Counted from the first letter of the stretch, positions 17,508 to 27,553 are shown. The stretch is DNA of 64,000 nucleotides from Hoskinsella mucinilytica (GCF_045223415.1 NZ_JBEQZJ010000016.1:13351-77350); one strand, 5' to 3'. The notes: generated by a model from the sequence alone, not told the origin. Numbers and translations: made by a program.

Positions 17508-17954
17508 ATGAAAAAGAATTTGAGAAAAAACAAAAAAGGATTTACACTTGTTGAGATCATCGTTGTTCTGTTGATCATCGGTATTCTATTAGCTATCACA
17601 ATTCCTTCTATTATGGGATATGTAAACAAAGCTAAGGAAGCTAAATATGAAGCGCAGGCACGTTCTGGTTTCTTAGCTGCACAGACAATTACAGCAGCAA
17701 ACGTTGCTAAAGGCGAGACAAATGACGCTAATTTAGCTGCAGCTATTACAAAAGCAAATGTAGCTACTGAATTAAATGAGACAGCTGGTAATGAAACAAT
17801 TAGTGAAATCAACTGTACAGTATCCAATAAAAATTTAGAAAAATGTTCTATTAAGGTAAAAGATTTTGCTGATAAATGGGTAAATTTCGAAGCAAATAAA
17901 GAAGCAGTAGTTGCTACTACCCCTACTGTACCAGCTCCAACACCAGCACCATAA
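17508..17954 (+). CDS. pilA: Major type IV pilin (prepilin)
   Basis: 148 residues. A basic leader (MKKNLRKNKKG) is followed by the prepilin peptidase site G11-F12 with the key glutamate E16 (FTLVE) and a hydrophobic helix (12-36, IIVVLLIIGILLAITIPSIMGY). The globular part is small and rich in Ala and Asn; the tail is Thr/Pro-rich (TTPTVPAPTPAP). Being first in the locus, with a strong AGAGGAGAG site and a leader hairpin, it is probably the main structural subunit. Two cysteines (in INCTV and EKCSI) could form a disulfide. Confidence 0.92.
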   Translation: MKKNLRKNKKGFTLVEIIVVLLIIGILLAITIPSIMGYVNKAKEAKYEAQARSGFLAAQTITAANVAKGETNDANLAAAITKANVATELNETAGNETISEINCTVSNKNLEKCSIKVKDFADKWVNFEANKEAVVATTPTVPAPTPAP

Positions 17955-18048
17955 CCAGAAAAAAGATTAAAATAAGTACAACAAAGTTCACAATGCCTCT
18001 ATTAATTTAGAGGCTTTCTAATTTAAACCAGAGAAAGGAGAGATATGA

Positions 18049-18816
18049 ATGGAACCTATTTTATTGATACTTTATATCTACTCCTTTTTCATTGGTATTG
18101 TAGTTGCTAGTTTTATCAATGTAGTGATTTATCGAGTGCCACTTGGATTATCTGTCGCAAAGGGTAGAAGTTATTGTCCTGGATGTGGGCATACACTGGC
18201 ATGGTATGATTTATTTCCTGTATTTTCTTACTTGTTTTTAAGAGGAAAGTGCAGATATTGTAAAGCTAAAATTCCTATGAGGGATACGGTCATAGAATTT
18301 GTTGGGGGACTTATAGGAATTTTATGTTTTCATCATTACCAATTTACATGGGATGTGTTACTTGTGTTTGTGATCATGATGATATTGGTCGCAATTACTA
18401 TGATAGATTTTGATACGATGACGATACCAAATGGCTTGGTCATAGCATTGATTGTGCCAACAATCGCAATGGAATTGATTCATCCGGAAATTAGCTTGTT
18501 AGAAAGGATCATTGGATTCTTTATCATAAGTTTACCGATGTATCTCTTGATTATCGTGATACCTGATTGTTTCGGTGGTGGAGATGTGAAATTGATTGCT
18601 GTTGGTGGGTTTCTGTTAGGATGGAAATTGACCTTGGTTGCCGGGTTTATCGCAATATTATTAGGTGGATGTTACGCTGTGTGGTTATTGTTGTCGAAAA
18701 AGTCAAAAAAAGGCGCACATATTGCGTTTGGTCCTTATTTATCCATAGGAATTGTGGTATCATTATTGTATGGAAATTCATTGTTAAATGCTTACTTATC
18801 GCTATTCCAGTTATAA
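18049..18816 (+). CDS. pilD: Prepilin peptidase / N-methyltransferase (A24 family)
   Basis: 255 residues, polytopic membrane aspartyl peptidase that removes the leader from prepilins of this locus. The N-terminal cytoplasmic loop has two CxxC pairs (C43, C46, C68, C71) as in bifunctional PilD enzymes. Catalytic aspartates are in MIDFDTMTIPN and FGGGDVKL. ATG 18049 lies eight bases after AAAGGAGAG; an overlapping ATG four bases earlier is in another frame. A short gap after the pilin gene contains a GCCTC/GAGGC hairpin (17994-18014) that may partly attenuate read-through. Confidence 0.93.
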   Translation: MEPILLILYIYSFFIGIVVASFINVVIYRVPLGLSVAKGRSYCPGCGHTLAWYDLFPVFSYLFLRGKCRYCKAKIPMRDTVIEFVGGLIGILCFHHYQFTWDVLLVFVIMMILVAITMIDFDTMTIPNGLVIALIVPTIAMELIHPEISLLERIIGFFIISLPMYLLIIVIPDCFGGGDVKLIAVGGFLLGWKLTLVAGFIAILLGGCYAVWLLLSKKSKKGAHIAFGPYLSIGIVVSLLYGNSLLNAYLSLFQL

Positions 18817-18834
18817 AACAGACGAGGTGAAATT

Positions 18835-20031
18835 ATGGCTAAGTTTCAATACACCGCTAAAGACATGAATGCGAAAACGATAAAAGGAAAAATAGAAGCA
18901 GATGACCAGCAAGCACTGGTCAATCTTTTGCGTGCAAAAGGTCAATATTTGATGAGCTATAAAGATATCAGTGAAAAAGAAAAGAATGATAAGAAATTAA
19001 ATTTAAAACAGTTGTCTGAGTTTTCAAGACAGATTGGTACAATGTTAAATAGTGGCGTAAGTTTGATACGTGCAATGTCTATTTTGGTTCAAAGAGAACA
19101 AAAACCTAAATTAAAAGCAATTTATAAAAATCTTTATGTAAAGCTACAACAAGGTTATACTTTGTCAGTCGCAATGCAAGAGGAAGGAAAAGCATTTCCG
19201 GAATTGATGATCAACATGTATCGAAGTGGGGAAAGCAGTGGTCATATGGATCAAGTTGCGATGACCATGGCAAAGCAATATGATAAGGATTTTAAAATTC
19301 AAAGTAAAGTGAAAAATGCAATGATCTATCCAATCATTTTGGTTGTTGCGATGTTTGGTGGAGCTATCTTGATTTTCACCTTTATTATGCCTGAATTTGC
19401 AGGTGTATTTGGAGATGCACCTTTACCTTTGATTACACAGATCTTGATGAAAATCAGTGAAGTGATGACAGAGTATTGGTATTGGCTTTTTATAGGCGTT
19501 TTGATTATTATTGCAGTAATTGCAGGATTGTTAAAGATACCAGAGATACGTTTTCGATTTGATCGATTCAAATTAAAGGCACCTTTGTTTGGTAAACTAC
19601 TTAGAATTATTTATACAGCACGATTTGCGAGAACGATGTGTTCTTTATATACCAGTGGTATTTCTATCATTAACGGTTTGATGATCGTGCGATCTACGAT
19701 AGGCAATACGTATATCGAAAGTCAATTTGATGCGGTGATTACCTCAGTTAGAAATGGAGCTACCCTTTCACAAAGCGTGGCCTTGATTCAAGGCTTTGAT
19801 TCTAAGCTGGCAAGCTCTATTTATATCGGAGAAGAAAGTGGTAAGTTAGATGAAATGTTAACAACATTGGCAGATGATTTCGATTATGAATCAGCCATGG
19901 CATCAGAGCGAATGGTAACCATTCTAGAGCCTGTATTGATTATCATTATGGGTATAGCGGTTATGGCGGTTATGGCAGCAGTGTTGTTACCGGTAATAGG
20001 TTTATACAATGATCCAAGCTCATTGGGATGA
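18835..20031 (+). CDS. pilC: Type IV pilus inner-membrane platform protein PilC
   Basis: 398 residues, GspF/PilC family. It has two repeated T2SSF domains, each with a SEFSRQIGTMLNSGVSLIRAM or ARFARTMCSLYTSGISIIN start, and three main membrane segments (about 165-190, 215-235, 365-390). PilC is the membrane platform that couples the ATPases to pilus growth and retraction. The family-typical N-terminal FQYTAKDMNAKTIKGKIEADD is present. It lies 18 bp after pilD in the same operon. Confidence 0.95.
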   Translation: MAKFQYTAKDMNAKTIKGKIEADDQQALVNLLRAKGQYLMSYKDISEKEKNDKKLNLKQLSEFSRQIGTMLNSGVSLIRAMSILVQREQKPKLKAIYKNLYVKLQQGYTLSVAMQEEGKAFPELMINMYRSGESSGHMDQVAMTMAKQYDKDFKIQSKVKNAMIYPIILVVAMFGGAILIFTFIMPEFAGVFGDAPLPLITQILMKISEVMTEYWYWLFIGVLIIIAVIAGLLKIPEIRFRFDRFKLKAPLFGKLLRIIYTARFARTMCSLYTSGISIINGLMIVRSTIGNTYIESQFDAVITSVRNGATLSQSVALIQGFDSKLASSIYIGEESGKLDEMLTTLADDFDYESAMASERMVTILEPVLIIIMGIAVMAVMAAVLLPVIGLYNDPSSLG

Positions 20032-20043
20032 TAGGAGGACGTT

Positions 20044-20952
20044 ATGAAAAAGGAGTATGTCATATTTATATCAAATCATAATGTGCAGGTAATTAAGGGG
20101 TCCTGTGATCGTAATGATATGATCAAAGTAGATGATTATAAACAATATGAATTAACTGAGGGATGTATGATCAATGGTATCATCACTGATGATCAACCAA
20201 TCAAAGAAATTCTAGATACCATTAAGGGTAATGGTGTGAATAGCTGTCGTTTGGTCATTGATAGTGGTCAAATTATCGTGAAAAACATGAATATTCCAAT
20301 ATTAAAAGGAAAAGAAATTATAAAAATCGTACAAGATGAATTGGCTTCTGTAGAACAGGGTAATGAAGAAATGATTTATGATTATTCTGTGTTAAGAAAG
20401 AATTATGAAGATCAACCAGGAGGTGAAATCTTGTGTTGTTCATTAGAAAAGAAGCTTTTAACAAGTTATATTGATTTATTCTCAAGTGCAGGAATCATAT
20501 TAACAACCGTAGATATTTCAGTGAATGCATTGATGAAGTTAACACAAGAGCTTCCAGATTTGGAACATCAAACTTATATCGTGTCTATCTTAGATGGAAA
20601 CAATGTATCTAGTTATCTGTTTGAGGATAATCACTATACGTTCTCAAATCGTTCTAGATTGTTCTCAGAGCGTGGAACGAATGCATTTATCACAGAAATG
20701 AGTTCTAATATATCTCAATTGATTCAGTTTAATAAGTCGAAACGAAGTCTTTATACGATTGAAACAGCATATTTCTGTGGATTAGAGGATGAAGAAGAAC
20801 CTATCATCTTTGATAATATAAGAAGATCTTTAAATATTAACGCAGAAACATTTCCAGATTCTAAGGTCGTATATTTAACAGATAAAACATTAGAATATGA
20901 TTTTAGATTGCATGATGCAGTATATCCAATAGGAAGTTTAATTAGAAAGTAA
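20044..20952 (+). CDS. pilM: PilM-like pilus assembly ATPase (actin-like)
   Basis: 302 residues, cytosolic, with the order and size of PilM. Regions matching the actin-like fold include CRLVIDSGQIIVKNMNIPILKGKEI and the later TVDISVNALMKL. PilM binds the cytoplasmic N-terminal tail of PilN; the next gene has a motif suited to this (NKDINLL). Ribosome site AGGAGG. The phosphate-binding loops are diverged, as is usual outside proteobacteria; the call leans on position. Confidence 0.8.
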   Translation: MKKEYVIFISNHNVQVIKGSCDRNDMIKVDDYKQYELTEGCMINGIITDDQPIKEILDTIKGNGVNSCRLVIDSGQIIVKNMNIPILKGKEIIKIVQDELASVEQGNEEMIYDYSVLRKNYEDQPGGEILCCSLEKKLLTSYIDLFSSAGIILTTVDISVNALMKLTQELPDLEHQTYIVSILDGNNVSSYLFEDNHYTFSNRSRLFSERGTNAFITEMSSNISQLIQFNKSKRSLYTIETAYFCGLEDEEEPIIFDNIRRSLNINAETFPDSKVVYLTDKTLEYDFRLHDAVYPIGSLIRK

Positions 20953-20962
20953 GGTGGTTTCC

Positions 20963-21697
20963 ATGGCGCAAAAACTAGCGAATAAAGATATCAATCTATT
21001 AGCGGTATATAAAATAAAAAGAGAACCATCAAAGTATGCTTCCTTGATCAAGGCACTTGCTTTCCCTGGTATTGCTGCTGTTGTATTTTTAACGATATTT
21101 GGTGTTCAGACATATCGTATTCATAATTTAAAGAGTGATACAGATAAAATTAATAAAGAGGTAGCTGCTTTACAAGAACAAATGGCAAATGATCCTAATG
21201 CAGAAAAGCAGGCAAAATATATTGCTGATATGGCTACATTAACACAGTTAAAACAATTAAAAGAAGATTTGGAATCTTATCCGGAACTGAATCAGAATAC
21301 CTTTGATCAAATTTTATTAGCTTCAGATTTGAATGTGGATGTAACTTCATTCTCTTATGTAAGAGAATCCCAAGTAATTACGTTACAAATTCAAGGTATT
21401 TATGCCAATGATACTGAAAACTTTGTCAGAAGATTAAAAACAAGTGGGTTGTTCTCTAAAGTTGATTATAGTGGTTATTCTAAGGTAGAACAAACCATTC
21501 CTACTACAACAACCACAAATACAACGCAAAATACAGAAGACAATAAAACAAATGGCACAACAGGTAATGATGATGCATCAACACAGGCTTTGTTAGAGGC
21601 ATTATTGAATATAAAGACAAACGGTAGTACAAATGAGACCCAACAGCCACAGACAAGAACCATCTATACTTCTACTGTGCTGTGTACATTAAAGTAG
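20963..21697 (+). CDS. pilN: PilN-like inner-membrane alignment protein
   Basis: I choose ATG 20963, six bases after AAGGTGG, giving 244 residues; GTG 20954 overlaps that site. The cytoplasmic tail carries NKDINLLAVYK, the PilM-binding INLL motif. One membrane segment (about 30-52) is followed by a coiled coil (about 55-100) and a periplasm-type ferredoxin-like domain. A Thr/Asn-rich linker (about 180-220) is unusual for PilN and precedes a short C-terminal strand. Confidence 0.85.
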   Translation: MAQKLANKDINLLAVYKIKREPSKYASLIKALAFPGIAAVVFLTIFGVQTYRIHNLKSDTDKINKEVAALQEQMANDPNAEKQAKYIADMATLTQLKQLKEDLESYPELNQNTFDQILLASDLNVDVTSFSYVRESQVITLQIQGIYANDTENFVRRLKTSGLFSKVDYSGYSKVEQTIPTTTTTNTTQNTEDNKTNGTTGNDDASTQALLEALLNIKTNGSTNETQQPQTRTIYTSTVLCTLK

Positions 21698-21706
21698 GTG
21701 AACACG

Positions 21707-22324
21707 ATGAATTCATTGTCAAAAAGAGAGAAAACACTGATTTATATTTTGATCTGTATGGTTGTTTTTATTGGTGGTTTATTGCTATTGGTATTGCCAA
21801 CTTTTGAGAACTATTCAACTGCTAAGACGGCAAATGATGATGCAAAAGCACAATTACAGATTACCAAAGCAAGTATGCCTGATTATTCCACTTTAGATGA
21901 AAATGTAACGAAATTAAAAAAAGAATTAAATGAGGTAAAGAAGTATTTCTATAATGAAATGGATAAAGAAGACCTTGACCAAATCATTACTCAAATTGCG
22001 GTAGAGCATAATTTAATACCTGTAAACTTAAGCATGAGTGAGATTACAAGTGAAGAAGTGATGAGTTATGAAAATTATCTAGCTTCTCAAGCAAAAGAAA
22101 CTACAACAACGGATAACAAAAATCAAAATGAAACTGCAATCACCAAAACAACAAGCAAGGTGTATAGTGTTTCTTTATTGGTAGAAGGAAATGTTTTGGA
22201 TGTTCAACGTTTGGTCAATGATGCGAACCAAACATATTCCATGAAAATTGCTTCAGTGCAATATTCAGAACAAGAAGAAGATGTAAAACAAATGACCATC
22301 ACGTTTAAGATTTATATGATTTAA
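21707..22324 (+). CDS. pilO: PilO-like inner-membrane alignment protein
   Basis: I choose ATG 21707 after GGTG, giving 205 residues. One membrane segment (about 13-33, LIYILICMVVFIGGLLLLVLP), a coiled coil (about 40-85) and a C-terminal beta/alpha domain match PilO. PilN and PilO form a heterodimer that links PilM and PilC to the outer part of the machine. Directly follows pilN. Confidence 0.85.
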   Translation: MNSLSKREKTLIYILICMVVFIGGLLLLVLPTFENYSTAKTANDDAKAQLQITKASMPDYSTLDENVTKLKKELNEVKKYFYNEMDKEDLDQIITQIAVEHNLIPVNLSMSEITSEEVMSYENYLASQAKETTTTDNKNQNETAITKTTSKVYSVSLLVEGNVLDVQRLVNDANQTYSMKIASVQYSEQEEDVKQMTITFKIYMI

Positions 22325-22337
22325 GTTAGGAGGTGCA

Positions 22338-23408
22338 ATGGATATGAAGAAGAATGAGAAAGGGTCTAGTCTTATTTTTGCTGTTGTTGTCATCATGGTG
22401 TTATCCATCGTAATTGCGGCAGCTTTGGCAATTTCTTATACTTACTATAACAGATCCATTGCGAATAACAGTAAAAGGCAAGCGTATTTAACTGCGAAAA
22501 GTGTGCTTAATAATGTCGTTGATAATATTGTGTCTGAAAAAAATACAAATGGAACCTATAGTTCTTTAATTCCTTCAGATGCAGGTGATATTAGTTACTC
22601 GATTTCAGATTTTCCTGCTGAAATGGGAACAGTGAAAAGTATAGAGTTTGCAAAGAGTCTAGAGAAAGATGAAAAAGATCTTGAAATAGAAAAAGTAACA
22701 ATATCTGTTTCTGCAATATATGGTGATAAAGAAAAAACGATAAATGCAGATTTAAAACGATATGCAGATAAATACTCAAATTGGCAATTGATAAAGTATT
22801 ATGAGGGAGAAGTATCAACAAAGTTAAATAAAAATGTAGAAAATGCAGAAAAGATGCTTTCTTATGCTAATGAGTTAACAGACTTATTTAATAAAACTGG
22901 AAAAAATGATCTATGGAGAAAAGAATTAAAATATGATGATTTCGAAAACGGGACTCTATCAAAAGAATACGAAAAGTGTGAAGAGTACGAAAAAGGTTTT
23001 TTTGATAATAAATTAATGTATAATGATGCTTTACTAAGAAAATTTATCTTTTATGCATATTATGAGAAAAATTTTGATGAGTTTATAGTGTCAGAAGTTA
23101 AAAGCGATATTAGCAAAGAAGCTAAAGATTTTATAAATAAAAATAAATATATCGTAATTCCTAAATATCCACATTCAGATAATTCTCCAGTTATTATATA
23201 TGCTGATATTGATTTTGCCTTAGAAGGCGGTTCTTGGAAAACAAGAACGCAATTGATATACAATCCACAAGAAAAAGCTTGGTATTATTTATACAAAGCT
23301 ATAATGCCTACGTATTTTGATGGAAGTGGTGGGGCAGCTCAAAAAAAATGGGATGATTTTGTAAAAGATGTTTTACACAATAGTGATAAAGCAGAAAGAA
23401 TAACATAG
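22338..23408 (+). CDS. PilX-like minor pilus protein
   Basis: 356 residues. The start MDMKKNEKGSSLIFAVVVIMVLSIVIAAAL matches the N-terminal class-III-like leader of PilX proteins: a G followed by a hydrophobic helix without the FTLxE pattern. The rest is Lys/Asp/Glu/Asn-rich and not recognised. Base composition becomes clearly more AT-rich here and stays so to 25.8 kb, as expected for fast-evolving surface-exposed subunits. AGGAGG ribosome site. Confidence 0.7.
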   Translation: MDMKKNEKGSSLIFAVVVIMVLSIVIAAALAISYTYYNRSIANNSKRQAYLTAKSVLNNVVDNIVSEKNTNGTYSSLIPSDAGDISYSISDFPAEMGTVKSIEFAKSLEKDEKDLEIEKVTISVSAIYGDKEKTINADLKRYADKYSNWQLIKYYEGEVSTKLNKNVENAEKMLSYANELTDLFNKTGKNDLWRKELKYDDFENGTLSKEYEKCEEYEKGFFDNKLMYNDALLRKFIFYAYYEKNFDEFIVSEVKSDISKEAKDFINKNKYIVIPKYPHSDNSPVIIYADIDFALEGGSWKTRTQLIYNPQEKAWYYLYKAIMPTYFDGSGGAAQKKWDDFVKDVLHNSDKAERIT

Positions 23409-23425
23409 AAGGGAGAGACGTAGAT

Positions 23426-24403
23426 ATGAATAAAAAAGGATATACTTTGATTGAAGTAATCGTCAGTATTATGATTCTATCTATTGCCTCTATTACATTA
23501 GCAGGTACGTTTACTAGTGTAATTCATTTTATGAGTAAATCTAATAATGTAAAAAATGCTAGTGATTCAATGTATGAGACTATTGAAAGCAATAAGAATG
23601 ATATTGCAAATGTAACAATAAAATCTAATAAAAAGATTGATTATAAAATACATGGCACTGAAGATATTTTAGTTCAAGGTGACATGATGGAGTATTCATC
23701 TTCTATAACCGATGAAATATCATTAAAAGCAATCCAAAATAAGAATGATAAACTTCCTAGATTGAAGGAAAATGAAACATATTATCAAAAACTAATGAAT
23801 GATGTTAAGCGACTAATAGAAGAAAAAGACAAATTAGAGGTTTCAAATAAAGCGGTATGCGATAATAGTGGTAATAACGCTTGTGTTTTAGATAAACTAA
23901 ATATCGGAGAGAATCAAGAATTTTATAATGAATTTCCGCAAAGATTACTTCCAAATGCATTGAAAGGAACGAAATATTATATTAGACTTTATTATCCATG
24001 GGAAAAAAAGAATAATGGAACAGTTCCTCATCAAGGGGCTTTGATCTACCTAAGTAAATATAACAAAGCTTTCATGGATCCTGATTCTGATGGTGAAGTT
24101 GAAACGATAAACATTGTTTATGTATATGATGTAGGCGATGAGAGTGAGGAAAATGATAAGGATAAAATAGGAAGATGGTATTATAATCCTAGTAGTAATA
24201 TAAAAATAAAAAGCTCATCAAAAAACAAATTAGTGGATTATGCAAATTTTTCATTAGTTGGTGAAAATGGTAATTATAGCATGTTTTATAATTGGAACAC
24301 TTTTAGAAGTTCGGTATTAGATGTAAAGTCTAATTGGAAAGAATTAAACATCAATGCAGTATTTGAAGAATATTTAACTGATAGCGAAAGTTTATGGAAA
24401 TAA
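23426..24403 (+). CDS. Minor prepilin (PilV/PilW-like)
   Basis: 325 residues. Prepilin site G5-Y6 (KKGYTLIEV) with glutamate at +5, then a hydrophobic helix (6-31). The body is highly charged; it has two cysteines close together (AVCDNSGNNACV) likely to form a disulfide. No known domain recognised. As a large minor pilin next to a carbohydrate-binding partner, it probably belongs to the tip complex that primes assembly (inference). Confidence 0.8.
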   Translation: MNKKGYTLIEVIVSIMILSIASITLAGTFTSVIHFMSKSNNVKNASDSMYETIESNKNDIANVTIKSNKKIDYKIHGTEDILVQGDMMEYSSSITDEISLKAIQNKNDKLPRLKENETYYQKLMNDVKRLIEEKDKLEVSNKAVCDNSGNNACVLDKLNIGENQEFYNEFPQRLLPNALKGTKYYIRLYYPWEKKNNGTVPHQGALIYLSKYNKAFMDPDSDGEVETINIVYVYDVGDESEENDKDKIGRWYYNPSSNIKIKSSSKNKLVDYANFSLVGENGNYSMFYNWNTFRSSVLDVKSNWKELNINAVFEEYLTDSESLWK

Positions 24404-24421
24404 AGTGAGGAGGTAGTAGGA

Positions 24422-25867
24422 ATGGCTATAAAGAAAAATGAAGGATTTACCTTAATTGAAATCATAGTTTCTTTAATGATTGCTTCTATTGCAATGGTTA
24501 TTGCTACATCTCTAATTTTAAATTCAATGGGATATTTTAATAAAACTGCAATAAGTGATAACGATAAACAAATATTAGATGGTGTTAGAGATTATATTCA
24601 AACTGAACTTATCTACGCAAGTGAGGTAAGAATTTCAGAATCATATCCTGTTAAAGAAGATGGTACTATAGATGAAGGATGGCACTATTTATTCGTAAAA
24701 GATAATGCACTGTATAAAGATAATGATTGTGAAACAGATTTTACAAAAGCTAATAAAGTGTATGGAGATGATTTTTATAATCGACGAAAACTGTTTATTG
24801 ATGCTCGAGGCTTTGATGAATATAGAGTTGATTTCAATTTATATTTAACTTCACAAAGTGGCCAAGTAAGTGATTATAACAATAAATATGTATATAAGAC
24901 TTCAACTACAATCGAATTACTGAATATGAAAAATTATATAACGCATAAGGGAGGAACTAGTTTTTTAAAACAAAGTAGTTACTCGAAACTAGAAAATTCA
25001 TCTACTTATACAGGATATAAAGTGTTTTATAAAAAAGATGATTTGACTATGTCAAGCCCTGTAGGAGATACAATCGCATGTAAAAATGAAAAAAATTCAA
25101 AGGGAGAATGGAAAGCAGATACTGAATATAAGCCTGGAGAATTTGTGGAATATCCAAGTAATAGTGAAAAATGGTATGTTGCATTATATAAAACTACGAA
25201 GGGTGATCGACCGGATATAAATACCTCTGGGTCATGGAAAAATGCATTACTTGAATGGCATCCTGCTAGTAGTTATCTGAAAGATGATATTGTGACCTAT
25301 AATGGAAAATATTATCAATGTAGAGAAGATTATAAATATGATTGGACTTTTGGTAGCGGTAAAACGATGCCAGGAGTAGGGAATTTATGGGGAATATTAG
25401 CGGATAAAGAGAATTTGCCACAACAAAAATGTATCGTTGTTCCTTCTGGTGATAAAACGGTTGGAGGAGAGAAAGATAGGTGTCCAGGAAAAGAAAAGGA
25501 ATGGAAAAGTGGAGTAGAATATAATCCAGGAGATTATGTCAAAATGATAGAAAATGGTGAGGTTGTTTGGTATAGATATGTAAAAAATGAATCTCAAACA
25601 TATGAAATGATGATGGAAACTTCTGAGCCAGGAAATGTGGTTGGTTCTAATATCCCATGGAAAAGAATCGATATGAATTGGAATACACAATCGCTTTATT
25701 TCATAGGAGATATTGTATTATTTGATAAAGTATATTATAAAGCTAAAATAAATTATGTCCATGGAGCCTGGAATCCTACAGTGCAGACTGCTTGGGATGA
25801 AATAGGAGATAGTTTAGACGAAGAAACAGAGCCAAGATGTATTATTTATAAAGAGGAAGGGTCTTGA
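24422..25867 (+). CDS. Minor prepilin with four CBM5/12-like carbohydrate-binding modules
   Basis: 481 residues. Prepilin site G8-F9 (NEGFTLIEI) with E13 and a hydrophobic helix (9-36). Residues about 37-225 are the pilin-like body. The C-terminal half holds four modules of the ChiC/CBM5/12 type, each following W-x(4-6)-Y-x-x-G/D-D/E-x-V, then aromatic-rich YY/WY, then a closing W: about 228-266 (EYKPGEFVEY), 267-316 (SYLKDDIVTY), 349-406 (EYNPGDYVKM) and 408-450 (LYFIGDIVLF). Such modules bind chitin or related glycans. The expected arrangement is a pilus-tip lectin. Glycan target and tip position are inferences. Confidence 0.82.
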   Translation: MAIKKNEGFTLIEIIVSLMIASIAMVIATSLILNSMGYFNKTAISDNDKQILDGVRDYIQTELIYASEVRISESYPVKEDGTIDEGWHYLFVKDNALYKDNDCETDFTKANKVYGDDFYNRRKLFIDARGFDEYRVDFNLYLTSQSGQVSDYNNKYVYKTSTTIELLNMKNYITHKGGTSFLKQSSYSKLENSSTYTGYKVFYKKDDLTMSSPVGDTIACKNEKNSKGEWKADTEYKPGEFVEYPSNSEKWYVALYKTTKGDRPDINTSGSWKNALLEWHPASSYLKDDIVTYNGKYYQCREDYKYDWTFGSGKTMPGVGNLWGILADKENLPQQKCIVVPSGDKTVGGEKDRCPGKEKEWKSGVEYNPGDYVKMIENGEVVWYRYVKNESQTYEMMMETSEPGNVVGSNIPWKRIDMNWNTQSLYFIGDIVLFDKVYYKAKINYVHGAWNPTVQTAWDEIGDSLDEETEPRCIIYKEEGS

Positions 25868-25871
25868 TGTT

Positions 25872-27545
25872 ATGAAAAATATACCAATAGGAGAAGTGCT
25901 AAAGGAGTATGGTTATATTAGTGAAGACCAGCTTCAGGTAGCGTTGGCAGAACAGAAGAAAGATAGAAGTAAGCGATTGGGACAGCATTTGATTGATTTA
26001 GGATTTATCAGTGAGAAACAGATGTTGATGGCATTGAGTGATAAGCTGAATGAGCCAATCGTGGATTTAAGTACTACCAACATTGAGGTGGAGGCTGTTT
26101 CTAGGATTCCGAAAGCGTTGGCGTTGAAGTATGATTTGATTGCGATAACCGAACAGAATGGGGTATTAACGGTAATTACAAGCGATCCTTTGAATTTCTA
26201 TGGCATTGAGGATATTCGTCAGGTTACCGGTATGAATTTATCTATTGGTGTTTGTGAGAAGAAGGAAATTCTTAAGGCAATTGATTATTACTATGCGGAA
26301 ATCAAGGCAAGAGAGGCAGCGAATGTTGCTAATCAAAATGTGACATCTTTTGAATTTAATGAAGAGGAGTTGTTTGATTCTGAGACAGATGATACGCCGA
26401 TCGTAAAGCTGTTTAATAGCTTGTTGAGTCGTGGTTATAATAGTAATGCATCAGATATCCATATAGAGGCGTATGAAGATAAGACCATGGTTCGTATGAG
26501 AATTGATGGTATGATCGTTGATTATGTTCAATTGGCGAAAAATTTACATGCATCTTTGATCGTTCGTATTAAGATCATGTCAAATATGGATATCGCAGAG
26601 AAGCGTTTACCACAAGATGGGCATTTTGTGACTACGGTTGATGGCATTAAGATGAATTTGCGTGTTAGTATCATTCCTACCAGTTATGGTGAAAAAGCAG
26701 TACTTCGTTTCTTGAATAGTAATACATCAATTCGAAATGATAAGACGTATGGTATGATCAAGGAAAATTATGAGAAGGTTTGTAAGATGTTGGAGATGCC
26801 ACATGGTATCATCTATTTTACTGGTCCTACGGGAAGTGGTAAGACAACAACATTGTATATGATATTAGAGACGCTTGCGAAACGTCAGGTAAATATCTCT
26901 ACCATTGAGGATCCTGTGGAGAAAAACATTGAACGATGTAATCAGATGCAGATCAATACTATGGCTGGTTTAACGTTTGAGAAAGGATTAAGGGCATTGT
27001 TACGTCAGGATCCGGATGTGATTCTTGTTGGGGAAACACGTGATGGGGAGACTGCTAGTATTTCTGTTCGTGCAGCGATTACGGGGCATCTTGTATTAAG
27101 TTCTCTTCATACCAATGATGCGATCTCGACGATCGTTCGTTTGGAGGATATGGGAGTTGAGCCATTTATGGTCGCTAACTCTTTGGTTGGAAGTATTTCT
27201 CAGCGATTGGTTAAGACGATTTGTCCTCATTGTAAGGAAGAAATCAATACAACAGAAATGGATCGCATGGTTTTAGGTCAGGATGTTAAGAAAATTTATA
27301 AGGGTGCTGGTTGTCATTTGTGTAATCACACTGGTTATAAAGGAAGAACAGCAATTCATGAGGTCATTGTGATCAATAAAGATATCAGAAAAATGATCAG
27401 TGCTCGTGCAGAGTTGGATGATATTTATGAATATGTGAAGAAGACACAAAATCTTAAGACCTTAAGAGATCAGGCTGTGGATTATGTGAAACAAGGAATC
27501 ACAACAATGGATGAATTATACAAGATCACAAGTTATCTTGATTAG
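25872..27545 (+). CDS. pilB: Type IV pilus assembly ATPase PilB
   Basis: 557 residues, GspE/PilB family hexameric extension motor. An N-terminal MshEN domain (about 1-140, EDQLQVALAEQKK, LGQHLIDLGFIS) may bind cyclic di-GMP in related proteins. Walker A is GPTGSGKTTTL near residue 318; the Asp box and Walker B follow (TIEDPVE, LRQDPDVILVGETRDGETA). A zinc-binding CPHC...CHLC tetracysteine module near 455-490 is typical of PilB and absent from PilT. Confidence 0.96.
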   Translation: MKNIPIGEVLKEYGYISEDQLQVALAEQKKDRSKRLGQHLIDLGFISEKQMLMALSDKLNEPIVDLSTTNIEVEAVSRIPKALALKYDLIAITEQNGVLTVITSDPLNFYGIEDIRQVTGMNLSIGVCEKKEILKAIDYYYAEIKAREAANVANQNVTSFEFNEEELFDSETDDTPIVKLFNSLLSRGYNSNASDIHIEAYEDKTMVRMRIDGMIVDYVQLAKNLHASLIVRIKIMSNMDIAEKRLPQDGHFVTTVDGIKMNLRVSIIPTSYGEKAVLRFLNSNTSIRNDKTYGMIKENYEKVCKMLEMPHGIIYFTGPTGSGKTTTLYMILETLAKRQVNISTIEDPVEKNIERCNQMQINTMAGLTFEKGLRALLRQDPDVILVGETRDGETASISVRAAITGHLVLSSLHTNDAISTIVRLEDMGVEPFMVANSLVGSISQRLVKTICPHCKEEINTTEMDRMVLGQDVKKIYKGAGCHLCNHTGYKGRTAIHEVIVINKDIRKMISARAELDDIYEYVKKTQNLKTLRDQAVDYVKQGITTMDELYKITSYLD

Positions 27546-27553
27546 GAGAGTCT

